Assembly: GCA_051985675.1 (NCBI GenBank)
Contig: JBPYFJ010000139.1
Span: 62,001 to 126,000 of the forward strand
DNA length: 64,000 nt
Reading direction: 5' to 3'
Source of the DNA: JAFAXD01 sp051985675
GTDB taxonomy: Bacteria; Pseudomonadota; Alphaproteobacteria; Rhizobiales; Xanthobacteraceae
Shown here: in pieces, positions 26,994 to 35,160 of the stretch
Layout: every line of letters starts with the position of its first letter
Position numbering within the stretch: the first letter of the stretch is position 1
Notes under the pieces: generated by a model
What the model was told of the DNA's origin: nothing
The model's input: the letters and a program-made list of their open reading frames with translations, nothing else
Databases searched by the model: none
Program-made: the position numbers and the translations under genes

Positions 26994-28457
26994 ATGGAGA
27001 CATTCTTCACCGACGAGGCTCCGGCAGCGACACCAGTCCAGGATGTGCGGCATCTGCGGGTCGGCGAGACGGTGGACGGCTTTCATCTCGCGGAGGCGCT
27101 CCCGCCGGGCGGCATGGCGAGCTTCTGGCGGGTGACGCATCCGGATTTTGCGTTGCCGCTGATCATGAAAATTCCGCTGCTGCGGCCAGGCGAGGATCCG
27201 ATCACTATCGTCGGATATGAAATGGAGCGGATGATTCTGCCGCGCCTGCACGGCCCGCACGTGCCGCGCTTCATCGCAGCGGGACCGTTCGAACGGCCCT
27301 ACATCGTGATGGAGTTCATTTCCGGAACGTCGGTCAAGGAACTGATCGCGGAGACGCCGCTGGCGCCAGGACGCGTTGCCGCGATCGGCGTTCAGATTGC
27401 ATTCGCGTTGCACGATATCCACCGCCAGCATGTGATCCATCTCGACCTCAAGCCCAGCAACGTGTTCCTCCGCCCAGGCGAGGAAGCGGTGCTGATCGAC
27501 TACGGCCTGGCTCACCATGAGCTCTTGCCGGACCTGATCGCCGAGGAAATGGATGAGCCGGTCGGCACCGGACCCTACGTGGCGCCGGAACAAGTGTTGC
27601 GGGATCGCACCGATCCGCGCAGCGACATCTTTGCGCTTGGCGTTATTTTGTATTTCCTCGCCACTGGCGAACGCCCGTTCGGCGAACCGCAACGCGCCGC
27701 CGAGTGGCGACGCCGGCTTTGGCGCGATCCGTTCCCGCCGCGGGCCTGGAATCCGAACATTCCTCCGTGGTTGCAAGAGATCATTCTGCATTGCCTCGAG
27801 GTTGATCCCGAACGACGTTATGCAACCGCGGCGCAACTCGCGTTCGATCTGCAGCATGCGGCCGAGGTGCCATTGACGGCCCGCGCGGAACGCCTGCATC
27901 GCGACGGAATCCTGACCGTCGCGCTGCGCCGTTTTCGCGCCAGCCGTTTACCCGCGCCGCACCCTCGCAAGCGCGTGCCGGGCGTGCTGGCGCGCGCACC
28001 GATTGTCGTCGCGGCGGTCGATCTTGCGGGCGACGCAGCGCTGGCTGACGCGGTGCGAGCGTCGGCTGGGCGTATCCTGGCCACCGACCCGTCGGCGCGT
28101 CTCGCCTGCGTGAACGTGCTCAAGATCGCGCGTCTCGCAATCGATCCGTGGGAAGATGAGCAAGGCCGCAATCGCCACTTGCAGCGGATGATCGAACTCA
28201 AGCATTGGGCGCGTTCCCTGCCGGTCGACCCCGCCCGCCTGACCTATCACGTGCTTGAAGCGACCGATCCGGGGGCGGCGCTGGTCGATTACGCCCGCAA
28301 CAACAATATCGACCACCTGGTGTTGGGTGCGCGCGGAACGTCCGGGCTTCGGCGCCACCTCGGGAGCACCTCGGCGCATGTCGTGGCGCAGGCGCCGTGC
28401 ACGGTGACGGTGGTGCGCACCGGCCGCGCGTCCGGCGCAGCGGCAGCGGAGACTTGA
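26994..28457 (+). CDS. Ser/Thr protein kinase fused to universal stress protein domain
   Basis: The 487-residue protein has an N-terminal Hanks-type kinase and a C-terminal UspA-like domain. Kinase residues visible are Lys59 (LIMKI), an alpha-C glutamate near 76-78, the catalytic loop HLDLKPSN (149-156), DYG at 169-171 in place of DFG, and VAPEQ. The usual HRD arginine is replaced by leucine, so it is a non-RD kinase. The Usp part (about 335-478) ends with GARG followed by an RRHLGST segment, close to the ATP-binding pattern of Usp proteins but one residue shorter. No membrane helix is seen. CGGAG precedes the start. I recall this fusion as an existing product type in proteobacteria; the target and signal are unknown. 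Confidence 0.9.
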   Translation: METFFTDEAPAATPVQDVRHLRVGETVDGFHLAEALPPGGMASFWRVTHPDFALPLIMKIPLLRPGEDPITIVGYEMERMILPRLHGPHVPRFIAAGPFERPYIVMEFISGTSVKELIAETPLAPGRVAAIGVQIAFALHDIHRQHVIHLDLKPSNVFLRPGEEAVLIDYGLAHHELLPDLIAEEMDEPVGTGPYVAPEQVLRDRTDPRSDIFALGVILYFLATGERPFGEPQRAAEWRRRLWRDPFPPRAWNPNIPPWLQEIILHCLEVDPERRYATAAQLAFDLQHAAEVPLTARAERLHRDGILTVALRRFRASRLPAPHPRKRVPGVLARAPIVVAAVDLAGDAALADAVRASAGRILATDPSARLACVNVLKIARLAIDPWEDEQGRNRHLQRMIELKHWARSLPVDPARLTYHVLEATDPGAALVDYARNNNIDHLVLGARGTSGLRRHLGSTSAHVVAQAPCTVTVVRTGRASGAAAAET

Positions 28458-28471
28458 TCCATCGGCTCGAC

Positions 28472-29311
28472 TCAAGCGGCCAGTCGATCGATCCGCACCT
28501 GCGGCTGCTGGTCCTGCGCCAACACGCGCGCGAGTTCCGGGAGCAAGACCGCCAGTTCTTCATCGAGCCGCCACGGCGGATTGATGATCAGCAACCCGGC
28601 CCCGACGAGGCGCGCGGGATCGCCGCCAAGGTCAAGCTCGACGCGCAGCAACTTTGGGATGCCGCTGCGCGTAAGTCGGGTCGCCAGCACCCGCGCGCTG
28701 TCGGGATCCTTGCGCGGGTACCAAGCGAGAAAAATGCCGGTCGCCCACTTGCGATGTGCGTCCTCGAGGCTTTTCGCAAGGTGGGAGAACTCGTCGCGAT
28801 CCTCGAATGGCGGATCGATCAGAACAAGGCCGCGCCGCTCTTTCGGCGGCACATAGGCATTGAGCGCCACGAATCCGTCGATCGCGATCGCCTTGGCGCG
28901 TTTGTCGGCGCGTAGATTACCGGCGAGCGCGGCCGCGGCCTGTGGCTCGAGCTCGCACGCAATCAACCGATCCTGCGGCCGCATCAAACCGAGGGCCAAC
29001 AGCGGCGAACCCGGGTAGCGGCGCAGGTCCGCGTCCTTGTTGAGAGCCCGGATCACACCGAGATATGGCGCAACAAACACGCCTGCCGCCGGCGTCAGCG
29101 CTGCAGCGTTCAGGCGCCCGATCCCGCTCCGCCACTCGCCGGAACGGCTTGCCTCCGGCCCGGCAAGATCATAGAGCCCGGCGCCCGCATGCGTGTCGAT
29201 GACGCGAAACGGCGGCGGTTTCTCGCACAGATGTACGAGGATGCGCGCGAGCACCGCGTGCTTGACCACATCCGCGAAGTTGCCGGCGTGGAATGCATGG
29301 CGGTAGTTCAT
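28472..29311 (-). CDS. rlmJ: 23S rRNA m6A2030 methyltransferase RlmJ
   Basis: RlmJ methylates A2030 of 23S rRNA. The 279-residue product opens with MNYRHAFHAGNFADVVKH, characteristic of the family, and carries the catalytic LIDPPFEDRDEF motif (DPPF) near residue 165 as well as IACELEPQAAAAL for the methyl donor site. It is convergent with the kinase gene, with a 14-base gap. The function call is by family similarity. Confidence 0.93.
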   Translation of the reverse strand: MNYRHAFHAGNFADVVKHAVLARILVHLCEKPPPFRVIDTHAGAGLYDLAGPEASRSGEWRSGIGRLNAAALTPAAGVFVAPYLGVIRALNKDADLRRYPGSPLLALGLMRPQDRLIACELEPQAAAALAGNLRADKRAKAIAIDGFVALNAYVPPKERRGLVLIDPPFEDRDEFSHLAKSLEDAHRKWATGIFLAWYPRKDPDSARVLATRLTRSGIPKLLRVELDLGGDPARLVGAGLLIINPPWRLDEELAVLLPELARVLAQDQQPQVRIDRLAA

Positions 29312-29385
29312 GACGTGTCATTGCACAAAACCGCCACACAATCCAAACATGGCGACGACGCGCATCGGCGAATCGAGAAACAACG

Positions 29386-29408
29386 ATGGCCGGGACCGGC
29401 CCGGCCAT
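29386..29408 (-). terminator. Hairpin terminator after RNase T2 gene
   Basis: ATGGCCGGG (29386-29394) and CCCGGCCAT (29400-29408) form a perfect 9-bp stem with a 5-base loop. On the minus strand it is followed by CGTTGTTTCTC, moderately T-rich, and lies 34 bases after the RNase T2 stop. Confidence 0.6.
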
Positions 29409-29441
29409 GAAAACTCAACTACACCTGGATCGTTGGAGCTC

Positions 29442-30257
29442 TCAGCGGGCGCTCGCGTCGGCCGCCTTGCGCACCGGCGGCATCACCAGGGTCTCGCGCT
29501 TGCAGCTGCGCTGAACAACATCCGGACAATCCTGGAACTTGAAGTCCTTGCTCATGCAGATCCGGATCTCATTCAGGCGCTTGGCATCGCATGCAACCGA
29601 AATGCTGGCGCGCGTCATTCCGGTATTGACCTTGACGAATGCATCCGTGACTTCGCCCGGGGTCACCGTCAGCGGGTCCTTCAGCGCGAGATATTGTTCG
29701 GGAATCTTCACGCTCGCCCGCGCGCGCCGCACGTTGTCGAAATAGGCGCGAGCCGACAGGCCCGAGCAGGTTCCGTGCCGGTCCCATTCGCGGAAGATCA
29801 GCTGCGGGCTTGGCATCAGATCGAGCATTGACGACACGATGTTGCGATTGAGGCGCGGCGCCGGGGTTTGGCAGAACTCGGGAAACCCGCGCTCGTATTG
29901 CGGCCACAGCCCGTGCACGACGAACGAGTAGGGCCGGTCGCCGCACTGCTCGTTGCGGCTGCGGCGATTGTTGCGGCGAGCCTGGTCGCCGGTGGCGTCG
30001 CTTTGCGCTTGGACGTCCCGGCCCGGGGTTTGAGCGGACGCCTGCTGATCGGCATTCTGCTCGTCTCGGTTGGTCCGGCTCGAGCGCTCGGCAGAGGCTT
30101 CGCAAAACGACGGCGACCACGACAATGTCAGCAGGTAGAAATCGAACCGGCCGGGCTCGTTCTGACGGCTGTCCTGAGCCGAGGCGGGCCAACCTGGGAG
30201 CATGCAGAGGGCAACGGCGGTGGAGATAATTGTCGTACGCAAACACAACACGGACAT
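29442..30257 (-). CDS. Secreted ribonuclease T2 family protein
   Basis: RNase T2 enzymes cleave single-stranded RNA in the periplasm or outside the cell. The 271-residue precursor has a signal peptide (cleavage expected after PASA, residue 27) and both catalytic boxes: VHGLWPQ with His115 and EWDRHGTC with Glu157 and His161. Between the core FYLLTLSWSPSFC and the first box lies an insertion at about 56-104, rich in Arg, Asn, Gln and Asp. The ATG at 30257 has GGGAGG upstream; the extension to 30305 is unlikely. Nine cysteines in the mature part suggest disulfides. A hairpin terminator follows the gene. Confidence 0.9.
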   Translation of the reverse strand: MSVLCLRTTIISTAVALCMLPGWPASAQDSRQNEPGRFDFYLLTLSWSPSFCEASAERSSRTNRDEQNADQQASAQTPGRDVQAQSDATGDQARRNNRRSRNEQCGDRPYSFVVHGLWPQYERGFPEFCQTPAPRLNRNIVSSMLDLMPSPQLIFREWDRHGTCSGLSARAYFDNVRRARASVKIPEQYLALKDPLTVTPGEVTDAFVKVNTGMTRASISVACDAKRLNEIRICMSKDFKFQDCPDVVQRSCKRETLVMPPVRKAADASAR

Positions 30258-30364
30258 AACGCCTCCCTGGAAACAACAACTTGAACGGGAGAGAGCGTAA
30301 CTCAACTACCGGAACATATCAAGAACAAAATTTGAGGCTGTAAAATTGCGTTCCCGCCTGATCG

Positions 30365-30850
30365 CTAGGGGCCCGCCTCTGCGCAGTGTGGCCGTGTCTG
30401 CCCGGGGGGCGTGGTCGGCGAATTGTAGGCCCAGTTGCGGTCGTAGCCGTCAACGCACCACTCGACGCCCCAAGTGGCCCCGATGATGCCGGTATCTTCA
30501 GCGATCGAGTAACGGATCTTGTGCACCGTGCCGTCATTGATGTGAACCTTGGCGATGCAGAAGCGGCGCGGGATTGCCGCGTAATGCCAAGGCATAAAGG
30601 CCTGTTCGCGGATAAACTCCCAGCCCACGATCCGAAGGTCGGAGTTCCAATATTCGCGTTCCTTTTGGGAAAACCGGGATTGGATGCGCGCCAGAATTCC
30701 GTCGTCCTCGCATAACGGCACTTCGGCCGAATATTCGGGACCCGACAGCCAGAAATTCTTTTCGAGCGGATTGGCGGCGGACGCCGGCTCGGCCGACGTA
30801 AACGCTGCAAGTGCAAGTGCTAAGGCCGCGAGCCGCGCACGCATGGCCAT
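30365..30850 (-). CDS. Small exported protein of unknown function
   Basis: I do not recognise a named family with confidence. The product is about 161 residues with a clean signal peptide (MAMRARLAALALALAAFTSAEPASA). The mature part holds three cysteines in VPLCEDD, RRFCIAKVH and VEWCVDG, several aromatic residues (WNSDLRIVGWEF), and ends in a Pro-rich tail with a final Cys. It resembles small conserved periplasmic proteins common in Bradyrhizobium-like genomes. A second ATG two codons downstream is an equal start. It lies between rsmE and RNase T2 on the same strand. Confidence 0.7.
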   Translation of the reverse strand: MAMRARLAALALALAAFTSAEPASAANPLEKNFWLSGPEYSAEVPLCEDDGILARIQSRFSQKEREYWNSDLRIVGWEFIREQAFMPWHYAAIPRRFCIAKVHINDGTVHKIRYSIAEDTGIIGATWGVEWCVDGYDRNWAYNSPTTPPGQTRPHCAEAGP

Positions 30851-30937
30851 CCCCACCCCCGTGGTACCCCGGAGGCGACCGTGCCGCCTGGGACCCAACC
30901 GGTCAAGACCGCTACGGCGATTCAGGCCAGCCGTGAC

Positions 30938-31729
30938 CTAAACGCCACGGTCCGTTGGCCGATGATGTCGTCCCCAATCGCCCAGGCTCGCCTGCACCAG
31001 GGCCAGGGCCGCGACAGCGGCGGTATCGGCGCGCAGAATGCGTGGCCCAAGGGCAAGCCGGACGGTGCCGGGGCGACCAAGGATCGCCGTCCGTTCCTCG
31101 GCCGCGAAGCCACCTTCGGGACCGATCAACAGCGCAATCGGGCTGGCACGGCGCTCGGAACCGTTACCGGAAGCGGCCGAGAGCGCGGCGAGCGGATCCG
31201 AAACGGGCGCATCCTCATCGCAGAAGACCAGCACGCTGTCCGGGTCCAGGGCCGCGAGCGCGTGTGCGAGCGTCAGCGGATCGCCAACCGTGGGCAGGTT
31301 GAGAATGCCGCACTGCTCGGCGGCTTCGATCACATTGGCGCGCATGCGCGTGGTGTTGACGCGCTCGGCCTGGGTATGGCGCGTCAGAACCGGCTGCAGA
31401 TGCCCGGCGCCCAACTCGACTGCCTTCTGCACCATGTAATCGAGCCGCGCGCGTTTGAGTGGAGCAAACAAATAGTGCAGGCCGCTCGCCCGATCCTGCG
31501 GGCGGGTCTGCACCCGGGGCGTGAGCACGATGCCGCGCTTGCCTGATCGGGCAAGCTCGGCCTGCCATTCCCCGTCGCGCCCGTTGAACACCAGCAGTCG
31601 ATCGCCGGGTTTCCTGCGCAGGACATCAGCCAGATAGTGGGTCTGGCCCTGATCAAGCGTAATCGGAAGGTCAATTGCGAGCGGCTGATCGACGTACAGG
31701 CGCGGGCTGCGGAAGTCGTGCGATGGCAT
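30938..31729 (-). CDS. rsmE: 16S rRNA m3U1498 methyltransferase RsmE
   Basis: RsmE methylates N3 of U1498 in 16S rRNA. The 263-residue product has an N-terminal PUA-like part (HYLADVLRRKPGDRLLVFNGRDGEW) and a SPOUT (trefoil-knot) methyltransferase domain with YMVQKAVELGAGHLQPV, a LIGPEGGFAAEE loop, and the C-terminal knot LALGPRILRADTAAVAAL. These are diagnostic. The start at 31729 (MPSHDF) gives a normal N-terminus. Confidence 0.95.
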   Translation of the reverse strand: MPSHDFRSPRLYVDQPLAIDLPITLDQGQTHYLADVLRRKPGDRLLVFNGRDGEWQAELARSGKRGIVLTPRVQTRPQDRASGLHYLFAPLKRARLDYMVQKAVELGAGHLQPVLTRHTQAERVNTTRMRANVIEAAEQCGILNLPTVGDPLTLAHALAALDPDSVLVFCDEDAPVSDPLAALSAASGNGSERRASPIALLIGPEGGFAAEERTAILGRPGTVRLALGPRILRADTAAVAALALVQASLGDWGRHHRPTDRGV

Positions 31730-31860
31730 GGCGTGAGACTAGCGGCGCCGTCCCGCAAGCTCCAGGCGTGCGCTTCGTCCGCGCAGCGAATGGTGTATGG
31801 TAACGGCCATTCAGCGACAAGCGGCGCCCGAACGCCGGGGCTGAGGGAGGATGACGCGCG

Positions 31861-32841
31861 ATGGCGAACCTGACGCGACGCTCGGTGGTGCTCGCGGCAG
31901 TCGCGGCGCCTGTGGCAGCCAGAGCCCAGAGCAAATCCTCGGCCTGGCCCTCCGGCACGATCCGCATCGTCGTGCCCTACCCGCCCGGCGGCTCGACCGA
32001 CGTGATCGCGCGCATGGTGCAACCCGGGCTGCAGCAACGGTTGGGGACCACGATCGTGGTCGAAAACAAACCGGGCGCGTCCGGCACGGTCGGCACCGAC
32101 ATCGTCGCGAAGTCGCCGCCGGACGGCAGCAACTTTGTGTTCACCTTCGACAATCACGCCGTCAATCCGTTCGTCTTGCCCAAGCTTCCGTTCGATACCG
32201 AGAAGGATCTGGCTCCCGTTTTCTGGGTGGGTACCGCGCCTTATGTCCTGTGCACGCAGGCGCAGAAACCCTATCGTTCGCTCGCTGATGTGCTCTCTGC
32301 CGCCAAGGAACGTCCCAATCAGATCAACTACGCATCGGTCGGAACCGGCAGCATCGGGCATCTCGCGGCCGTGTTGTTGGCTCGACGTGCGGGCGTTGAG
32401 CTCACGCATGTCCCCTATCGGGGCGGCGGACCGGCGATGAACGATCTGGTCGCTGGTCACGTCGAGTTGTTGATCGGCAGCATCGCGCTCGCCATGCCGC
32501 AAATCGAGCCTGGTGCGATCCGCGCGCTCGCGCAGATGGGGCACGAGCGCGCGTCAGCGCTTGCGAGCACGCCGACGCTCATTGAAAGCGGCTTTGCCGG
32601 GCTCGAGGCCAATGCATGGTGGGGATTTTTTGCGCCGGCCGGCACACCGCGGCCAATCATTGATCGGTTCGGCAGCGAGGTTGCGGCGGTGTTGCAGGAA
32701 GAGCGTATCGCCAAGCAACTGCGCGAGTCGCAGCAGGTACGCTTTGTGCTGGGCGGACCGGAGCAACTGGGCAAGTTCGTCAGCGAGCAGATGCAGATCT
32801 GGGGCACCGTTGTCCGCGAGAACGGCATTACGGCCGAGTAG
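31861..32841 (+). CDS. Bug/TctC family periplasmic substrate-binding protein
   Basis: This is a tripartite tricarboxylate-type receptor that binds an organic acid or similar ligand in the periplasm. The 326-residue precursor has a twin-arginine-like or Sec signal (LTRRSVVLAAVAAPVAARA). The fold hallmarks are IRIVVPYPPGGSTDVIAR near residue 35, VVENKPGASGTVG, and THVPYRGGGPAMNDLVAGHVE. GGGAGG lies upstream of the start. No tctA or tctB permease gene is adjacent, so it is an orphan receptor, which is common in this group. The ligand is unknown. Confidence 0.92.
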   Translation: MANLTRRSVVLAAVAAPVAARAQSKSSAWPSGTIRIVVPYPPGGSTDVIARMVQPGLQQRLGTTIVVENKPGASGTVGTDIVAKSPPDGSNFVFTFDNHAVNPFVLPKLPFDTEKDLAPVFWVGTAPYVLCTQAQKPYRSLADVLSAAKERPNQINYASVGTGSIGHLAAVLLARRAGVELTHVPYRGGGPAMNDLVAGHVELLIGSIALAMPQIEPGAIRALAQMGHERASALASTPTLIESGFAGLEANAWWGFFAPAGTPRPIIDRFGSEVAAVLQEERIAKQLRESQQVRFVLGGPEQLGKFVSEQMQIWGTVVRENGITAE

Positions 32842-32971
32842 CGCGGTCACCGGGAGCACAAAACGCCCCGCCGGGTCGACAAAACAACCGCCAAAGAGCC
32901 TCGTTGTCGCCGAAATTCGGCACGTAGATGGCCCTTTGCGGATGGCGGGGGCCATCCCGAAAGGCGGGCCC

Positions 32972-33439
32972 ATGGGGTGGCGCGGCATCATAACGGTCCT
33001 GATCGGCCTATCGGGGGCGTGCGCGCACGCGCAAACCCTGCCGTGGCCGGTTGATGAAAAACCACAAGGTGCGGCGCCGTCCGGAACTCAGCAAACGCTA
33101 TGCACGCTCGAGATCACGCGCCTCAACGCGAACGTGGAGGCACTGCGTACCGCGGCCCGGACCGCGAATGAGCGCAAGGCCAAACGTGAGGAAATGTGCC
33201 GGTACCTGAATGAGTTGGCTGCTGCTGCGACCCTATTGACGCGGTATGCGGTCGAGAACAAGTCGACGTGCAACCTGACAGCCGGGATCGTCCAACAAAT
33301 CAAGGACGGCGGCCGACAGGCGATCGGTGCATGCCAGCAGATTTGCGTGTTCGAGCCGGCGGCCGGACGTCTGGACGATGTCCCGGCGCAGTTTGCGACC
33401 CCGACGCGTCTTGCTCAGTTCGAGTGCGGCGATCGGTAG
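32972..33439 (+). CDS. Small exported protein, paralogue of the next gene
   Basis: No named family is recognised. The roughly 155-residue product starts MGWRGIITVLIGLSG, a signal peptide with cleavage expected after AHA, then a short Pro/Trp linker (TLPWPVDEKP) and a helical Cys-patterned region (LCTLEITRLNANVEALRT, REEMCRYLNEL, KSTCNLTAGIVQQIKDG, GACQQICV). An earlier in-frame ATG at 32942 is possible. The same start and cysteine spacing recur in the next protein, so the two are diverged tandem duplicates. Confidence 0.6.
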   Translation: MGWRGIITVLIGLSGACAHAQTLPWPVDEKPQGAAPSGTQQTLCTLEITRLNANVEALRTAARTANERKAKREEMCRYLNELAAAATLLTRYAVENKSTCNLTAGIVQQIKDGGRQAIGACQQICVFEPAAGRLDDVPAQFATPTRLAQFECGDR

Positions 33440-33525
33440 CCTCGCTATCGCCGGAATTGCTGGATATGCGTAAGTCCATGGTGAATCGCCGGATTGCCGG
33501 CGTTGGGGGAGTGGAGCCGAGCGCC

Positions 33526-34236
33526 ATGGGATGGGGCCGCATTGTGCCGGTCGTGCTGGTTCTAGTCGCGAGCAGCGCCGCCGCCCAGGCGCCGTGGCCT
33601 ACACAGCAGCAACCGCAACAGCAGCAGGCGCCTTGGCCAGCTCAGCAGTCGCAGCCCCAGGGACAAGCGGCGTGGCCCGCTCAACAGCAGTCGCAGCCGC
33701 AGGGACAAGCGGCGTGGCCGGCCCAGCAGCCGCAACAATCGCATGCCGCGACCGCCTGGCCGCAACATCAGGCGGCGGCGCCCTCCGCGCCGATGACCCC
33801 GATGGGTGGAGGCATGATGTCGCCCATTGGAGGCGGTGGCCAGGTCCCGCCGTGCGCGGCCGTCCTCAATAAACTGCACGCCGAAGCCGAAAAGCGCGGT
33901 GCCGAGGCCAAGGCCGGCCAAGAAAAGCGTGTTCCGCGCGAAGAGCTCTGCAAGCTCGTCACCAACCTGGTCGCGGCCGAGGGCAAATTCACCAAGGCGG
34001 CGGAACAGGAAGCGACCAACTGCCGAATCCCGCCGGAGGCCATCAAGCAAATGAAGGCCGGCCACGAGAATCTGGTCAAGGTACGCACCGCGCTGTGCAC
34101 GGCGGCGCCGGGCGCCGGGCCGCCTTCGCTCGCCGAGGCACTTGGCACCGACAGGATGCCCCTCGATGAGACCGAGAAAACGAACGTCAAGCGGGGCGGC
34201 GTGCTCGATTCGCTGACCGGCGCCCCAATTCGATGA
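33526..34236 (+). CDS. Exported Q/P/W-repeat protein with helical Cys domain
   Basis: The function is unknown. The 236-residue product begins MGWGRIVPVVLVLVASSAAAQ, a signal peptide. Residues of roughly 22-80 are a low-complexity region of Gln, Pro and Trp with tandem APWPAQQ-type units, then a Gly/Met-rich hinge. The C-terminal domain (VPPCAAVLNKLHAEAEKRG, REELCKLVTNLVAAEGKF, TNCRIPPEAIKQMKAGHENL, TALC) matches the upstream paralogue in cysteine order. Its stop overlaps the ubiA start (ATGA), so translation of the two is probably coupled. Confidence 0.7.
   Translation: MGWGRIVPVVLVLVASSAAAQAPWPTQQQPQQQQAPWPAQQSQPQGQAAWPAQQQSQPQGQAAWPAQQPQQSHAATAWPQHQAAAPSAPMTPMGGGMMSPIGGGGQVPPCAAVLNKLHAEAEKRGAEAKAGQEKRVPREELCKLVTNLVAAEGKFTKAAEQEATNCRIPPEAIKQMKAGHENLVKVRTALCTAAPGAGPPSLAEALGTDRMPLDETEKTNVKRGGVLDSLTGAPIR
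33643..33726 (+). repeat. Two 42-bp tandem units encoding a Q/P/W repeat
   Basis: Positions 33643-33684 and 33685-33726 are near-identical 42-base units, each encoding a 14-residue QQSQPQGQAAWPAQ-type repeat. A degenerate unit precedes them and another follows. The length is a multiple of three, so unit gain or loss keeps the frame. Confidence 0.85.
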
Positions 34237-35150
34237 ATGGGCGAGTTGCCGATTCGACCGGCAACTGGGTTGACAGCTTCGCTCCCGGGTGGGCCCGTCC
34301 CTATCTGCGGCTCGCGCGCCTCGACCGCCCGATCGGCTCGTGGCTTCTGTTGCTGCCCTGCTGGTGGTCAACCGCGCTCGCAGACATCGCCGCGCGCGCG
34401 AGCGTTCCGAACATTGCCCACATCGCCTTGTTCTTCATCGGCGCCTTTGCGATGCGCGGCGCCGGCTGCACCTGGAACGATATCGTTGATCGCGATCTCG
34501 ACGCGCGCGTCGAGCGCACGCGCTCGCGGCCGATCCCATCCGGACAGGTCAGCGTCGGCCAGGCCGCGGGATTTCTCATCGCGCAGGCGCTGGTCGGCCT
34601 GATCGTGCTCATCCAGTTCAACACGTTCACGATAGCGACCGGGGTCGTCTCGCTTGCCATCGTCGCCGTCTATCCGTTCATGAAACGCGTCACGTACTGG
34701 CCGCAGATCGCGCTCGGACTAGCGTTCTCGTGGGGCGCACTGATGGGCTGGGCCGCGGCGTTCGGTCGGCTCGATGCGCCGGCGTTCATTCTCTACGCCG
34801 GCTCGATCGCCTGGGTCATCGGTTATGACACTATCTATGCCCACCAGGATCGCGACGACGATGCGCTGATCGGAATTAAATCGACAGCGCTGCTGTTTGG
34901 CGAGAACACCAAGCCGATGCTGGGCGCCTTCTTCAGCGCCGCGGTCGTGCTCATCGGCTGGTCTGTCTATCTGGTCGGCGCCGGCCCGATGTTCTGGTTT
35001 GCGCTCATTGCATTCGCGGCTCACCTCGCATGGCAGGTCAGCCGGCTCGACATCGGCGACCCCGATCTCTGCCTGGCCCTCTTCAAATCGAACCGCGACG
35101 CCGGTCTGATCCTGTTCGCAGGTTTGATCTTGGCCGGGCTTAGTTTCTAG
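34233..35150 (+). CDS. ubiA: 4-hydroxybenzoate polyprenyltransferase UbiA
   Basis: UbiA prenylates 4-hydroxybenzoate in ubiquinone synthesis at the inner membrane. The 305-residue protein has about eight or nine hydrophobic helices and both aspartate-rich motifs: NDIVDRDLDARVERTRSRP near residue 85 and YDTIYAHQDRDDD near residue 195, which bind the prenyl diphosphate through magnesium. These are diagnostic. The ATG overlaps the stop of the preceding exported-protein gene by four bases. It is convergent with the GMC oxidoreductase gene. Confidence 0.95.
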   Translation: MNGRVADSTGNWVDSFAPGWARPYLRLARLDRPIGSWLLLLPCWWSTALADIAARASVPNIAHIALFFIGAFAMRGAGCTWNDIVDRDLDARVERTRSRPIPSGQVSVGQAAGFLIAQALVGLIVLIQFNTFTIATGVVSLAIVAVYPFMKRVTYWPQIALGLAFSWGALMGWAAAFGRLDAPAFILYAGSIAWVIGYDTIYAHQDRDDDALIGIKSTALLFGENTKPMLGAFFSAAVVLIGWSVYLVGAGPMFWFALIAFAAHLAWQVSRLDIGDPDLCLALFKSNRDAGLILFAGLILAGLSF

Positions 35151-35160
35151 TCGAGTTAGT

